From Geminicoccaceae bacterium (lineage in GTDB: Bacteria; Pseudomonadota; Alphaproteobacteria; Geminicoccales; Geminicoccaceae): a DNA stretch of 64,000 nt. Positions 26,349 through 35,503 of this stretch are shown here, one piece after another. The position numbers were made by a program, and so were the translations under genes. Under the pieces are notes generated by a model. That model was not told the DNA's origin and searched no databases. It saw nothing but the letters and a program-made list of their open reading frames with translations. The stretch lies in contig JACKIM010000003.1 of NCBI GenBank assembly GCA_020638465.1, forward strand, positions 15,001-79,000, in the 5' to 3' direction. Each line of letters starts with the position of its first letter. Positions within the stretch are counted from its first letter, which is position 1.

Positions 26349-27707
26349 TCAGCCGCCGATCGTGGTGATGTGGGTCGGGAAGAGTTCCATGGGATCATCT
26401 ACGGCGATGGTGTGGTTCAGGGTCCAGCGATAGCCGGCGCTGGCCCGCACCACCTCGTCGAGCGGGAACGCGACGGACCCCGCCGTGCCCTTCACGTCGG
26501 GCAGCCGGGCATAGAACATCTGCCGGGTTCCGGTCATCGTCACCTCTTCGGCCATCTCGGATGTCGGAGCGACACCCTGGACGAGTATGCACAGCTCGTG
26601 GGCCGGCGTCCTGACCGGCTCCATCGTCCCCATCACGCCGTTGCGGCCATAGACCGTGTAATGCAGCTCGTAGCCCGCGGTGCCGAAGCGCTCCTCGACC
26701 TGGTGTCTGGCCCAGCCGATCACCTCGTCGACATGGGCGATCGTGTAGGGATCGCGGATCCCCACCAGTCCGATATAGCGCTCGCCCACCTTGCCCGATC
26801 CCTCCAGCTTGACCCGCACCCGGTCGGCATGATGGAACACCTGTCCGGTCACGCGGGTCGTCTTTTCGGAGACTTGTTCGTAATGGCACCGGCTCATGTC
26901 CAGCACGCCGCCGGCCACATGTTCGAGGAACGGGTTCGAGCGCTCATACATCGCGTGACCGGCCACCGAAGCTATCGTGCAGCGTTGGTCCGGGTGCATC
27001 GCGGTGATGTGAACGCCATCGGACCGCACCTCGCCCATGACGGTTTCCTTGGCTCCATAGGGCTCCGCACAGAAGGAGGCACATTCCAGCGCCTTGCCCA
27101 GGAAGTAGGCATCCGCCTCCGCAGCTCCCCTGAAGATTGCCGGTGCGGCAAAGACCACGCAATCCGACGACCGCCCGCCAATGATGACATCGGCTCCCTT
27201 GCGCAGCAGATCGAGATAGGGATGGACACCTGCCACCGCGACGATGCGATCGGTCGCGTCCAGTTCCGCTTCGCTCAGCGCATCGCGCCCGTCCAGTCCC
27301 TCCACAGGCTCCTGCGAGCGGATGGCAGCACGGACCCTCTCCCTGTCGACCCCGCTGTAGAAATGGCCGAGTCTGAAGGGGGCAAGACCATGCTTGCGCG
27401 CGAGATCGCGAATGATATCGCAATACATGTCGACACGGCTGTCGGTGCCGGTATCGCCGGCGGAGCCGATGATCATCGGTACCCCGATCCTCCTGGACGC
27501 CAGCAGCATGTCCTCAAGATCGCGGGTCTGCCACGCCTTCGGACTGGCGCAGGTGTCCGAACCGAGTGGTACCGGACCCACGTCATCGCTGCCGCTATCG
27601 GCGGCAATGAAATCGGGGCCCGCGTCGACACCGATATGGAAGCTTTCAGGCTTGAGCGGCGCGAAGCCCAGATGGCCATTGGGGCAGATGATCTTGACAA
27701 GGCTCAT
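26349..27707 (-). CDS. Acyclic terpene utilisation AtuA-like protein (DUF1446)
   Basis: A 452-residue protein of the DUF1446/AtuA N-terminal family. Typical segments are FIAADSGSDDVGPVPLG, IGSAGDTGTDSRVD, GADVIIGGRSSDCVVFAAPA and GHAMYERSNPFLEHV. AtuA itself belongs to a terpene degradation pathway. Homologues in transporter operons such as this one are uncharacterised, and a hydratase- or transferase-like role on a small acid is often assumed. The partner DUF4387 gene follows after 2 bp. The upstream sigma-54 activator gene ends 30 bp before it. Confidence 0.87.
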   Translation of the reverse strand: MSLVKIICPNGHLGFAPLKPESFHIGVDAGPDFIAADSGSDDVGPVPLGSDTCASPKAWQTRDLEDMLLASRRIGVPMIIGSAGDTGTDSRVDMYCDIIRDLARKHGLAPFRLGHFYSGVDRERVRAAIRSQEPVEGLDGRDALSEAELDATDRIVAVAGVHPYLDLLRKGADVIIGGRSSDCVVFAAPAIFRGAAEADAYFLGKALECASFCAEPYGAKETVMGEVRSDGVHITAMHPDQRCTIASVAGHAMYERSNPFLEHVAGGVLDMSRCHYEQVSEKTTRVTGQVFHHADRVRVKLEGSGKVGERYIGLVGIRDPYTIAHVDEVIGWARHQVEERFGTAGYELHYTVYGRNGVMGTMEPVRTPAHELCILVQGVAPTSEMAEEVTMTGTRQMFYARLPDVKGTAGSVAFPLDEVVRASAGYRWTLNHTIAVDDPMELFPTHITTIGG

Positions 27708-27737
27708 GTTTCTCTCATTCCCGATAGGCGGTTTTCT

Positions 27738-28712
27738 TCATGGGTCGAGCAATCGCAGCTTCCGCATCTGGTGGCGGAGGGCATGACGCGAAAGGCCGAG
27801 GCGTCTGGCCGCTTCTCCCGACCGACCGTTGGCGGCCTTGAGGGCATCGGCGATCAGGCGGCGCTGGAAGACCTCGGTGCGGACATGGAAATCGCCATGA
27901 GACGAGCCGTCGTCGATGCCTCCCCGCGGGCACGAACCCTCGACTTCGCGCATGATCCGCGGCGGGATATGACTGGCGAGGATGCAATCATCTTCTTCGA
28001 GCGCAATGATGCGTTCGATGAGATTCTCGAGTTCGCGAACATTCCCCGGCCACCGATGATATCGGAAAACCTCGACGACCGACGGTTCCATGCCCTTGAT
28101 GGTGCGGCCATAGATCCGCGAAAAGCGTTCGATGAAATGTTCCGCCAGCAGCAGCACGTCGTCGCCACGCTCACGCAGCGGTGGCAGGTTGATGCTGATG
28201 ACTTGCAGGCGGTAGTAGAGATCCTCGCGGAAATGTCCTGCCTTGACCTCGCCGAACAGGATCCGGTTGGTGGCCGCGACAAAGCGGACATCGGTGCCGA
28301 TGGACTGCTCCGCGCCGATGCGGCGGAAGCGGGCCGTATCGAGCAGCGTCAACAGTTTGGCCTGGAGAACGCTGTCGAGTTCCCGGACTTCATCGAGAAA
28401 CAGCGTTCCCTTGTCGGCAACCTCGATCAGACCGACACGTCGTCCGACGGCCCCGGTGAATGCGCCGCGCTCGTGCCCGAAGAGTTCCGATTCGAGCAGG
28501 CTCGCCGGAATGGCGGCACAATTGATGTCGACGAACTCGAAGGGTGCGCGCGAGGACAATTCGTGCAGGGCCCGGGCGACCAGCCCCTTGCCGGTTCCGG
28601 TCTCGCCGTAGATGAGAACGCAGCGGGCCGGGCTCGTGGCGATCTTGCGCACCAGCGCCCGCATGGCCTCGATCTCGCAGCTGTTGCCATGAATCCGGTC
28701 GAGTGCGCTCAA
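27738..28712 (-). CDS. Sigma-54-dependent activator without receiver/sensor domain (PspF-like architecture)
   Basis: A 324-residue bacterial enhancer-binding protein. The AAA+ domain begins almost at the N-terminus: Walker A GETGTGKG (36-43), the sigma-54-contacting GAFTGA loop (83-88), Walker B LFLDEV (104-109) and the FREDLYYRL arginine-finger region. A C-terminal Fis-type helix-turn-helix ends the protein (AARRLGLSRHALRHQMRKL). No N-terminal regulatory domain is present, as in PspF, so activity must be limited by another protein, a ligand or expression level. It overlaps the C45 gene by four bases. It is the obvious activator for the sigma-54 promoter at 35303-35317. Confidence 0.93.
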   Translation of the reverse strand: MSALDRIHGNSCEIEAMRALVRKIATSPARCVLIYGETGTGKGLVARALHELSSRAPFEFVDINCAAIPASLLESELFGHERGAFTGAVGRRVGLIEVADKGTLFLDEVRELDSVLQAKLLTLLDTARFRRIGAEQSIGTDVRFVAATNRILFGEVKAGHFREDLYYRLQVISINLPPLRERGDDVLLLAEHFIERFSRIYGRTIKGMEPSVVEVFRYHRWPGNVRELENLIERIIALEEDDCILASHIPPRIMREVEGSCPRGGIDDGSSHGDFHVRTEVFQRRLIADALKAANGRSGEAARRLGLSRHALRHQMRKLRLLDP

Positions 28713-29764
28713 CGGCCGGCCCCGTCGCCATTCGCCAGTGTTGCAAAGGCGAACCTCTGCAATGGCTGCATGCAGGGCGGGCCGAAAGCGACCGAAAGCG
28801 CCGGTGCGCCGGTCTCAAGGCAGGCCAGGGACAATGTGCGCGCGTCATCGTCCTCGCCATGGCGGCACAGGGCCGGCCGGCCGTCTCCGCCGTGGCTCGC
28901 CATCAATGCCTGCGGATTGCACCCCATGCCGCTTTCCAGCGCCGCCCGCAGACGCTCCAGGCGCTCCTGCGAGCTTGCTTGCATGCAGTCGCCGGACCGG
29001 ACAAGGTTCTCGTCGGCGAGCTGGACGAAGTGGTTCGTCCGGGCGACACTCCTGTCACCCCATTCGACCGCGATACCGTTGCAGGCGAGCTCGACGGCGG
29101 CCGTGACTCCCTGCCGGTCGGCAAGGACCAGGCAACCGCCACCGACATGACGAAGCTCCCGCAACATCGCCACGGCTGCCTTCACATCGGCGCAAACGGA
29201 GAGAATCCGGGTCATGACGAAATAGCGGAGCCAGCCCGGTGCATGATTGCGCACGGATGTCTGGGTATCGGCCACCGCGAGCCCGGCATCGTTGATCCCG
29301 CTTGAATACGCACCCGGCGCGCCGAGCGAACCCAGCGACAGCCAGGCATGCGGCATGTCGGGTCCCTCGTGCAGGGCCACCATCTGCAGGGGCGCATGAT
29401 CGCCACGGAAATCTCGGTTCTTGGCGATCCGGGCTCCGCCCTGCGGATGCGGCATGGCCAGAACCGAGCAGCCATCCCCCTGATATGCCCCGAGATCGCC
29501 GAGTATCCCCGCATGAAGATAGATGAAAAGATCCAGCGGATCGACCGCATAGCCCTGGGCAATGCCGTCGATCTCCGCCATGTCGCCGGCACAATGAGCC
29601 TGTGCGAAGGCATGCTGCCTGTCGATGAAATCCCGATCGATCCGGATCGTCTCCAGCCGGGCCGCCAGTGCGTCACGCACCGCAGCAGCCGCGTCCGGTC
29701 GCAGGGCGGCCTGTCCACGGCCCCGGACATGGGCGTCGCCGCGAAGATGGAGAAAGTTCCTCAT
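28709..29764 (-). CDS. C45-type autoproteolytic acyltransferase/amidohydrolase (AAT-like Ntn hydrolase)
   Basis: A 351-residue protein resembling the acyl-CoA:6-aminopenicillanate acyltransferase (peptidase C45) family. The expected nucleophile is Cys99 in AYQGDGCSVLA, preceded by the Asp-Gly at which such precursors cleave themselves. RIAKNRDFRG and SSGINDAGLAVADTQ follow, as in the family. It lacks a signal peptide, so it is probably cytoplasmic. It lies between the oligopeptide ATPase gene and the sigma-54 activator, overlapping each by four bases. It may therefore remove or transfer an acyl group on the imported compound (inference). Confidence 0.82.
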   Translation of the reverse strand: MRNFLHLRGDAHVRGRGQAALRPDAAAAVRDALAARLETIRIDRDFIDRQHAFAQAHCAGDMAEIDGIAQGYAVDPLDLFIYLHAGILGDLGAYQGDGCSVLAMPHPQGGARIAKNRDFRGDHAPLQMVALHEGPDMPHAWLSLGSLGAPGAYSSGINDAGLAVADTQTSVRNHAPGWLRYFVMTRILSVCADVKAAVAMLRELRHVGGGCLVLADRQGVTAAVELACNGIAVEWGDRSVARTNHFVQLADENLVRSGDCMQASSQERLERLRAALESGMGCNPQALMASHGGDGRPALCRHGEDDDARTLSLACLETGAPALSVAFGPPCMQPLQRFAFATLANGDGAGR

Positions 29765-30753
29765 GCGCGACCTTCATTGCCATGCAGATGGCAACGTACG
29801 CTGACATCGCCTTCCAGCATGACCGCGTCGGGCGATTTTTGACGACAGACGGGCATGGCATGCGGGCAGCGGGTGTGAAACCGGCAGCCGGCGGGCGGGT
29901 CGATCGGCGAGGGCGGATCGCCGTCGAGCCTGATGCGCGCCGACGATCCGGCATGGGTCTTCGGTGCCGCGGAAATGAGTGCCTGCGTATAGGGATGGCT
30001 GGGCTGGGCGATGACCCGTCTGGCGGGACCGGTCTCGACGATCTCGCCCAGATACATGACCGCCACACGATCGCTGACATAGCCGATGACGGCGATGTCA
30101 TGACTGACGAACAGGTAGGTCAGCGACAATTCCCGGCGCAGTTCGGCCAGCAGTTCGATCACCTGGGCCTGAATGGAGACATCCAGCGCCGACACCGGCT
30201 CGTCGCAGACGACAAGGTCCGGTTCCAGCACGAGGGCACGCGCAATGCCGATGCGCTGACGCTGTCCACCGGAGAACTGATGGGGGAAACGCTGGAGCAT
30301 CTCGTGCGACAGGCCGACCCGACCCGCGATCGCGACAACCTTGCGCCGGATGACGTCAGCATCGCGCTCGCCATGCAGCTTCAAGGGACGGGCGATGATG
30401 GAAAAGACGTTCTGCCGCGGGTTCAGCGAGGCATAGGGATCCTGGAAAATGATCTGCATGCGCCGTCGCAACGCCTTGAGCTGCGACGCATCGGCCCCGG
30501 TGACGTCCTCACCGTCGAGCTCCACCGTTCCACCCGTGGGCTCCAGCAGCCGCAGCAGGGTCCGCCCCAGCGTCGACTTCCCGCACCCGCTCTCGCCGAT
30601 CAGGCCCAGCGTCTCTCCGCGGGCCATGCTCAGGTCTACGCCATCCACGGCCCGAACCGCATGCCCCGGGCGCCCGATGAGCCTGCCGAACATGCTGCCA
30701 CCGATCTCGTAATGCTTGGTCAATCCTCTCACACGCAGAAAGGTCTCGCTCAT
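29761..30753 (-). CDS. Oligopeptide/dipeptide ABC transporter ATP-binding protein (OppF/DppF type)
   Basis: A 330-residue ATPase. Walker A is GESGCGKST, the signature is FSGGQRQRIGIARAL, Walker B is LVVCDEPVSALD, and the switch His is in LFVSHDIAVI. The C-terminal oligopeptide extension contains the CxxC-rich segment GCRFHTRCPHAMPVC. The start is ATG 30753, overlapping the OppD-type stop by four bases; an open frame continuing upstream is only OppD read in another frame. It works with the OppD-type ATPase and the two permeases just upstream. Confidence 0.94.
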   Translation of the reverse strand: MSETFLRVRGLTKHYEIGGSMFGRLIGRPGHAVRAVDGVDLSMARGETLGLIGESGCGKSTLGRTLLRLLEPTGGTVELDGEDVTGADASQLKALRRRMQIIFQDPYASLNPRQNVFSIIARPLKLHGERDADVIRRKVVAIAGRVGLSHEMLQRFPHQFSGGQRQRIGIARALVLEPDLVVCDEPVSALDVSIQAQVIELLAELRRELSLTYLFVSHDIAVIGYVSDRVAVMYLGEIVETGPARRVIAQPSHPYTQALISAAPKTHAGSSARIRLDGDPPSPIDPPAGCRFHTRCPHAMPVCRQKSPDAVMLEGDVSVRCHLHGNEGRA

Positions 30754-31721
30754 GAGGAACTTCCAAGCACGCAGCGCACCGCCCTGCCCGGCGCCCGATC
30801 CTCCAGCATCACCGGCTGCATGCAGCGCCCGTGCGCCTGCATGCAGCGCGGGGCAAAGCGGCATCCGGCAGGCAGGCGTGCCAGATCGGGCGGCTGTCCC
30901 GGAATGGGGGAAATCGCCTTGTCCAGATGATCGAGATCGGGAATCGAGGCCAGCAGGCCGACGGCATAGGGATGCAGCGGCTGATCGATGAGCTCGCGTG
31001 TCGCCGCCCGCTCGACGATCTGCCCTGCATACATCACCATCACCCGGTCGCAATATTCCGCAACAACGCCCAGATCGTGGGTAATGATCACCACGGCCAT
31101 GCCGAGCTCGCGACGCAGCCGGTCGAGCAGTTCCAGCACCTGGGCCTGGATGGTGACATCCAGCGCCGTTGTCGGTTCGTCGGCGATCAGCAGTTTCGGT
31201 TCGCACGCCAGCGCGATGGCGATCATGATCCGCTGGCGCATGCCACCCGAAAACTGGTGCGGATAGTCACGCAACCGGGTCTCCGGTGCAGGGATACCCA
31301 CCAGACGCAGCAGTTCGAGGGAACGCTCGCGCGTCGCGCGCCGGCCGAGGGCCATACCGTGTGCCCCGAGGGTCTCGGCGATCTGCTCGCCGATCGTGAA
31401 GGCCGGGTTGAGCGAGGTCAGGGCATCCTGAAGGGTCATCGCCATCTGCCGCCCGCGAATCCGCCGCCAGGCCCGGTCGTCGAGACCGACCAGTTCGCGA
31501 CCTTCCAGCCGCACGCTGCCGCGGTCGATCCGGCCGGGCGGACGTACCAGTCCCATGACGCTCTGGAATGTCACGCTCTTGCCGGAACCGCTTTCGCCGA
31601 CCACGCCGACGCATTCGCCGGCATTCACCGCGAAATCGACACCGTCCACGGCGACAAGGTCGCCATGCCGGGTGGCAAAGACCGTTCGCAGGCCGCGGAC
31701 TTCGAGCAGGGCATCAGTCAT
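30750..31721 (-). CDS. Oligopeptide/dipeptide ABC transporter ATP-binding protein (OppD/DppD type)
   Basis: A 323-residue ATPase. Walker A is GESGSGKSV, the signature is FSGGMRQRIMIAIAL and Walker B is LLIADEPTTALD. The extension has GCRFAPRCMQAHGRC, the cysteine pattern of this subfamily. At the Q-loop it reads MTLQDALTSLNPAF where most homologues have FQEPMTSLNP, a small oddity. The start at ATG 31721 lies 8 bp inside the upstream permease gene. Confidence 0.94.
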   Translation of the reverse strand: MTDALLEVRGLRTVFATRHGDLVAVDGVDFAVNAGECVGVVGESGSGKSVTFQSVMGLVRPPGRIDRGSVRLEGRELVGLDDRAWRRIRGRQMAMTLQDALTSLNPAFTIGEQIAETLGAHGMALGRRATRERSLELLRLVGIPAPETRLRDYPHQFSGGMRQRIMIAIALACEPKLLIADEPTTALDVTIQAQVLELLDRLRRELGMAVVIITHDLGVVAEYCDRVMVMYAGQIVERAATRELIDQPLHPYAVGLLASIPDLDHLDKAISPIPGQPPDLARLPAGCRFAPRCMQAHGRCMQPVMLEDRAPGRAVRCVLGSSS

Positions 31722-32607
31722 GGAGCTTGGGATCGAAGGCGTCGCGCAATCCCTGGCTGGCGACATTGATGGCAAGGACGAGAATGAGGATGGCCAGTCC
31801 GGGGAACGTGCTGACCCACCACGCCTGGAGCATGAACTGCCGCCCGTCGGCAACCATCGACCCCCAGCTCGCCATGGGCGGCTGCACGCCAAGGCCCAGG
31901 AACGAAAGACTGGCTTCGAGGATGATGACATGGGCCATGCGGATGGTTGCCACCACCAGCACCGGCGAAAGGATGTTGGGGAGGATCTCGTACCGCATGA
32001 CCTGCAGGCTGGAGGCGCCGGCCGCCCGCGCCGCCTCGACATATTCGAGTTCGCGCACCGACAGCGTTTCCCCGCGCACCACCCGGCACGGGATGACCCA
32101 TTCCTTGTAGGCGAGCGCAAGGATGATGTTCTGCAACCCCGGCCCCATCATGGCCATGAGCCCTATGGCAAAGATCAGATAGGGGAAACCGAGGAGGATA
32201 TCGACGAGCCGCGAGATCAGGATGTCCGGCCAGCCGCGCAGATAGCCGGCCGCCAGACCGGCGACGATGCCGATCGTCGTTGCCACGAGGATGACCGCCG
32301 CACCGATGAAGATGGAAATTCGCGCGCCGTAGATGATCCTCGAAAGGATATCCCTGCCAAGCGCATCACATCCGAGCGGGAAGGCCATCTCGCCTCCTGC
32401 CACCCAGAACGGAGGCTGGAGGCGGCGGAACAGGTCCGTCTCGTAGGGATCGTGCGGCGCCAGCCACGGTGCGAGGACGGCCGCCAGCAACACCAGGAGA
32501 ACCACCAGCGTCGCCGCAACGGCCAGACGGTTTTCGGCAAAGATGGCCAGCGACCGCCGCAGCGGGGTTTCGGTGACGGGCAGGGCCGCGTCGGCGACCG
32601 CGCTCAT
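31714..32607 (-). CDS. Oligopeptide/dipeptide ABC transporter permease (OppC/DppC type)
   Basis: A 297-residue inner-membrane permease of the OppC type. The short N-terminal tail, the first helix (VVLLVLLAAVLAPWLAPHDP), the periplasmic LGCDALGRDILSRIIYGARIS segment and the EAA loop around YVEAARAAGASSLQVMRYEI are all present. ATG 32607 overlaps the OppB-type stop by four bases (ATGA), so I prefer it to the start eight codons earlier. Confidence 0.94.
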   Translation of the reverse strand: MSAVADAALPVTETPLRRSLAIFAENRLAVAATLVVLLVLLAAVLAPWLAPHDPYETDLFRRLQPPFWVAGGEMAFPLGCDALGRDILSRIIYGARISIFIGAAVILVATTIGIVAGLAAGYLRGWPDILISRLVDILLGFPYLIFAIGLMAMMGPGLQNIILALAYKEWVIPCRVVRGETLSVRELEYVEAARAAGASSLQVMRYEILPNILSPVLVVATIRMAHVIILEASLSFLGLGVQPPMASWGSMVADGRQFMLQAWWVSTFPGLAILILVLAINVASQGLRDAFDPKLHD

Positions 32608-33611
32608 AGCCCGACCCTCGGATTGAGCCACGTGTAGAGGATGTCGGCGACCAGATTGAGCATCACATAGGTTACCGCGTAGAGCAGGACCGCCGCCTGA
32701 ACCAGCGGATAGTTGCGCACGAAGATGCTCTCCACCACCAGCCTCCCCAGGCCGGGCCAGCCGAACACCGTTTCCACGACCATGTTGCCGCCCAGCAGCG
32801 AACCCGTCTCGATGGCAGCCACCGTGACGGTGGGAATGAGCGCATTCTTGAGGGCCAGCCTGAACAGCACGCGGCGCTGTGACAAGCCGCGCGCACGGGC
32901 GAAGGTGATGTAGTCCTGTCGCAGGACTTCGAGCATCGAGGCCCGGGTGACGCGGGTCAGGATGGCGGCCATGGGCAGGGCCAGCGTGACCGCGGGCAGG
33001 ATGATATGCGAGAGCGCCTCACCGAACAGGGCGAAGTTGCCGGTGATCAGGCTGTCGACCAGCAACAGCCCGGTAATATCGGGAAGTTCGCTGGAAAAGC
33101 CCACCCGGCCTGATACCGGAAGCCAGTGCAGGTTCACCGAGAACAGCATCAGCAGCAGGATGCCGAACCAGAATCCGGGAAGGGAGACACCCAGCAACGA
33201 TGAAACTGTCGCCAGGCGATCAATGAACCGGTTGCGGTAGAGGGCTGCCAGCACACCCAGCGGGATCGATATGGCCAGCGCCAGGATGAGACTGGCCAGG
33301 GTCAGTTCGATGGTGGCCGGCAGCCTTTCGGCGATGACATCGGCCACCGGCCGCCGATGGAAGAAGCTCTGGCCGAAATCGCCCGTTGCGACATTGCCGA
33401 TGAAAACGAAAAAGCGTTCATGGGCCGGACGGTCGAGACCCATGTCGTGACGGATGCCCGCCTCCTCCTCCGCCGTGACCTGCTGGTCGCCGAGCATGAT
33501 GTCCACCGGATCGCCCGGCGTGAGCGCCATCATCACGAAGACGATGAAACTCACGCCCAGCAATACCGGCACGAGCTGCACCAGACGTTCGGCGAGCCTC
33601 GCAGGTCTCAC
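32604..33611 (-). CDS. Oligopeptide/dipeptide ABC transporter permease (OppB/DppB type)
   Basis: A 335-residue inner-membrane permease. The N-terminal RLVQLVPVLLGVSFIVF helix, the MMALTPGDPVDIML loop and the EAA-type loop YITFARARGLSQRRVLFRLAL identify OppB/DppB. It is encoded 12 bp after the binding-protein gene. Together with the OppC-type protein it forms the membrane channel. Confidence 0.95.
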   Translation of the reverse strand: MRPARLAERLVQLVPVLLGVSFIVFVMMALTPGDPVDIMLGDQQVTAEEEAGIRHDMGLDRPAHERFFVFIGNVATGDFGQSFFHRRPVADVIAERLPATIELTLASLILALAISIPLGVLAALYRNRFIDRLATVSSLLGVSLPGFWFGILLLMLFSVNLHWLPVSGRVGFSSELPDITGLLLVDSLITGNFALFGEALSHIILPAVTLALPMAAILTRVTRASMLEVLRQDYITFARARGLSQRRVLFRLALKNALIPTVTVAAIETGSLLGGNMVVETVFGWPGLGRLVVESIFVRNYPLVQAAVLLYAVTYVMLNLVADILYTWLNPRVGL

Positions 33612-33622
33612 GTCAGCGGCCC

Positions 33623-35164
33623 TCAGCCGTCGACACAGGCATCATGCAGGTTGATGCGGCTGTCCGCGCTGGGCTGCCATCCGCTAACCCTCTTCGAGAC
33701 GCCGTAGACATCCTGCGGAACCCACAGGAAGACCATCGGCACGTCCTTTTGCACCAGATCCTGCGCCTGAATGTAGAGCTGCATGCGTTTGTCGGCATCG
33801 GTTTCCGTCGAGGCGGCCGTCAACAGCCCGTCCAGTTCGGGATTGGCATATCCGCTCGAATTGCCGCGCGCATCCGTCATCAATACCGGGTTGAAGATAT
33901 CGTAGGGATCGAGCGTACCGTTCCCCCACGAGGTGAACCACATGTCGCCTTCGCGCACCTTGGCACCCTCGGTCCGCCACTTGTCGACCAGCTGCGACCC
34001 CTCGCCCACCTGCACGGTGGTGCGGATGCCGGCCTTGGTGAGCAGCGATGCGACGGCCTCGGCAATGTCCTTGAAGGCGCCCTCCACGTCCATGGTCACG
34101 TCGATACCGTCACCCAGCCCCGCCTCTTCGAGCAGCGAAGCGGTCTTGTCCGGGTCGTAGGGATGTCCCGCCAGCGCGGGATCGAAGGCGAAGGCATCGG
34201 GGCTGAGGATGCCCTCGATCGGCACCGCCAGGCCGTTGAGGATCTTGTCGATCACCAGTTGCTTGTCGATGGCATGGGCCAGTGCCTCGCGCACCTTCAC
34301 ATTGTCGAAGGGCGGCTTTTCCATGTTGAGGGCGATGTAGAAACTGCGCGTTCCGTTGACGGTCATCACCTTCGCATTGTCACTGTTCTCGACCGTGGCA
34401 ATGTCCGACGGCGGCAGCTCGTTGATGATGTCGACATCGCCGGCCAGGAGTGCTGCCACGCGCGAGGAGCTTTCGGGAATGATCTGGAAGATCGCCCGCT
34501 CGACGCAGGCCGGACCCACGGGCGGGATCTCGGTGGAACCGCCGTAATAGTCGTCGTAACGGTCCATGATGACCGCCTCGCCCTTGCGCCACTCCGCGAG
34601 CCTGAACGGCCCGGTGCCGTTTTCCCTTTCCGCGAGCCCGCCCGGACCGGCAGCCTCGGTGAAACTTTTGGAGACGACCTCCTGAAACGGCAGCATGGCC
34701 GGCAGGATCGGCCACGGCTCGGACAGCCTGAAGCGGACGGTCGAATCGTCGACTGCCTCGACATCGACCAGCGGGCCGAGCAGGCCCTTGCGCGGGCTCG
34801 TCTGGCCATCCATCGCATTCTCGTCGATCAGCCGATGGAAGGTGAAGGCGACATCACCGGCCGTGAGCGGAGAACCGTCGTGGAAGGTCACGCCGGAGCG
34901 CAGCTTCGCCTCCCAGGTGGTGGGATCGACCTGCGTGAAGCTTTCGGCGAGCTGCGGCACGACCTGCATGTTCGCATCGCGGGTCACGACGCCGTCATAC
35001 ATGTTGCGCAGGATGGTCTCGGTCTCGCGCTTGCGATGGTTGGCGGGGTCGAGCGTCAGCGCATCGAGGGTAAAGCCAACCTTGATCTCGCTGGCATGAA
35101 GGTCGCCGGCCGCCGCACCGGCCATGACGGCCAGCGCCAGCAAGGATGTCGAAAGCCTTCTCAT
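33623..35164 (-). CDS. Peptide/opine-type ABC transporter substrate-binding protein (family 5, OppA/DppA-like)
   Basis: A 513-residue periplasmic binding protein with a short signal peptide (LLALAVMAGAAAGDLHA). Family-5 hallmarks are LDPANHRKRETE, VVPQLAESFTQVDPTTWEAKLR, FHDGSPLTAGDV and VREALAHAIDK. It is the first gene of the minus-strand operon and lies about 127 nt downstream of the predicted sigma-54 transcription start. Binding proteins of this family take peptides, but also nickel, opines, glutathione or sugars, so the ligand is open. Confidence 0.94.
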   Translation of the reverse strand: MRRLSTSLLALAVMAGAAAGDLHASEIKVGFTLDALTLDPANHRKRETETILRNMYDGVVTRDANMQVVPQLAESFTQVDPTTWEAKLRSGVTFHDGSPLTAGDVAFTFHRLIDENAMDGQTSPRKGLLGPLVDVEAVDDSTVRFRLSEPWPILPAMLPFQEVVSKSFTEAAGPGGLAERENGTGPFRLAEWRKGEAVIMDRYDDYYGGSTEIPPVGPACVERAIFQIIPESSSRVAALLAGDVDIINELPPSDIATVENSDNAKVMTVNGTRSFYIALNMEKPPFDNVKVREALAHAIDKQLVIDKILNGLAVPIEGILSPDAFAFDPALAGHPYDPDKTASLLEEAGLGDGIDVTMDVEGAFKDIAEAVASLLTKAGIRTTVQVGEGSQLVDKWRTEGAKVREGDMWFTSWGNGTLDPYDIFNPVLMTDARGNSSGYANPELDGLLTAASTETDADKRMQLYIQAQDLVQKDVPMVFLWVPQDVYGVSKRVSGWQPSADSRINLHDACVDG

Positions 35165-35302
35165 CGTCTCTCTCCCTCATGTTACATGGCCTGCATCGTT
35201 CCGCGGCCGCGACACCGTCGGCAACATCACGGCTGTCGCCGGAACCCGGCCGCGGAGCCAGGCTGCCTCCTGCATGGCACACGACCTGCGAAAACCAAAA
35301 AA

Positions 35303-35317
35303 GCAAGAGGCGTGCCA
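35303..35317 (-). promoter_or_regulatory. Sigma-54 (-24/-12) promoter of the opp-C45-AtuA operon
   Basis: Read on the minus strand the sequence is TGGCACG-CCTC-TTGCTT, a perfect match to the sigma-54 consensus TGGCACG-N4-TTGCT with GG and GC exactly ten bases apart. Transcription would start near 35291, leaving a leader of about 127 nt before the binding-protein gene. A sigma-54 activator is encoded in the same operon at 27738-28712. Confidence 0.88.
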
Positions 35318-35503
35318 GACGCAAGGGGCGATTGGAAAAACCTGGCCAAAACCTTCAAATTCCCTTGGGACAGGCGTCTCCGGAGCAGAAATTCCGCACT
35401 TCACCGCAATATCGCATGCGTGATCTTGACGCCATTCTGTACCCGGGATGCGCGCATTGCACTCAATAACGGAAACAGGACCGCCCCATGCGACGCATCC
35501 TCC

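Noticed and set aside
26346..29150. A 934-codon open frame on the plus strand
   Set aside because: It is antisense to the AtuA-like, sigma-54 activator and C45 genes. No domain is recognisable and its composition is typical of a shadow frame.
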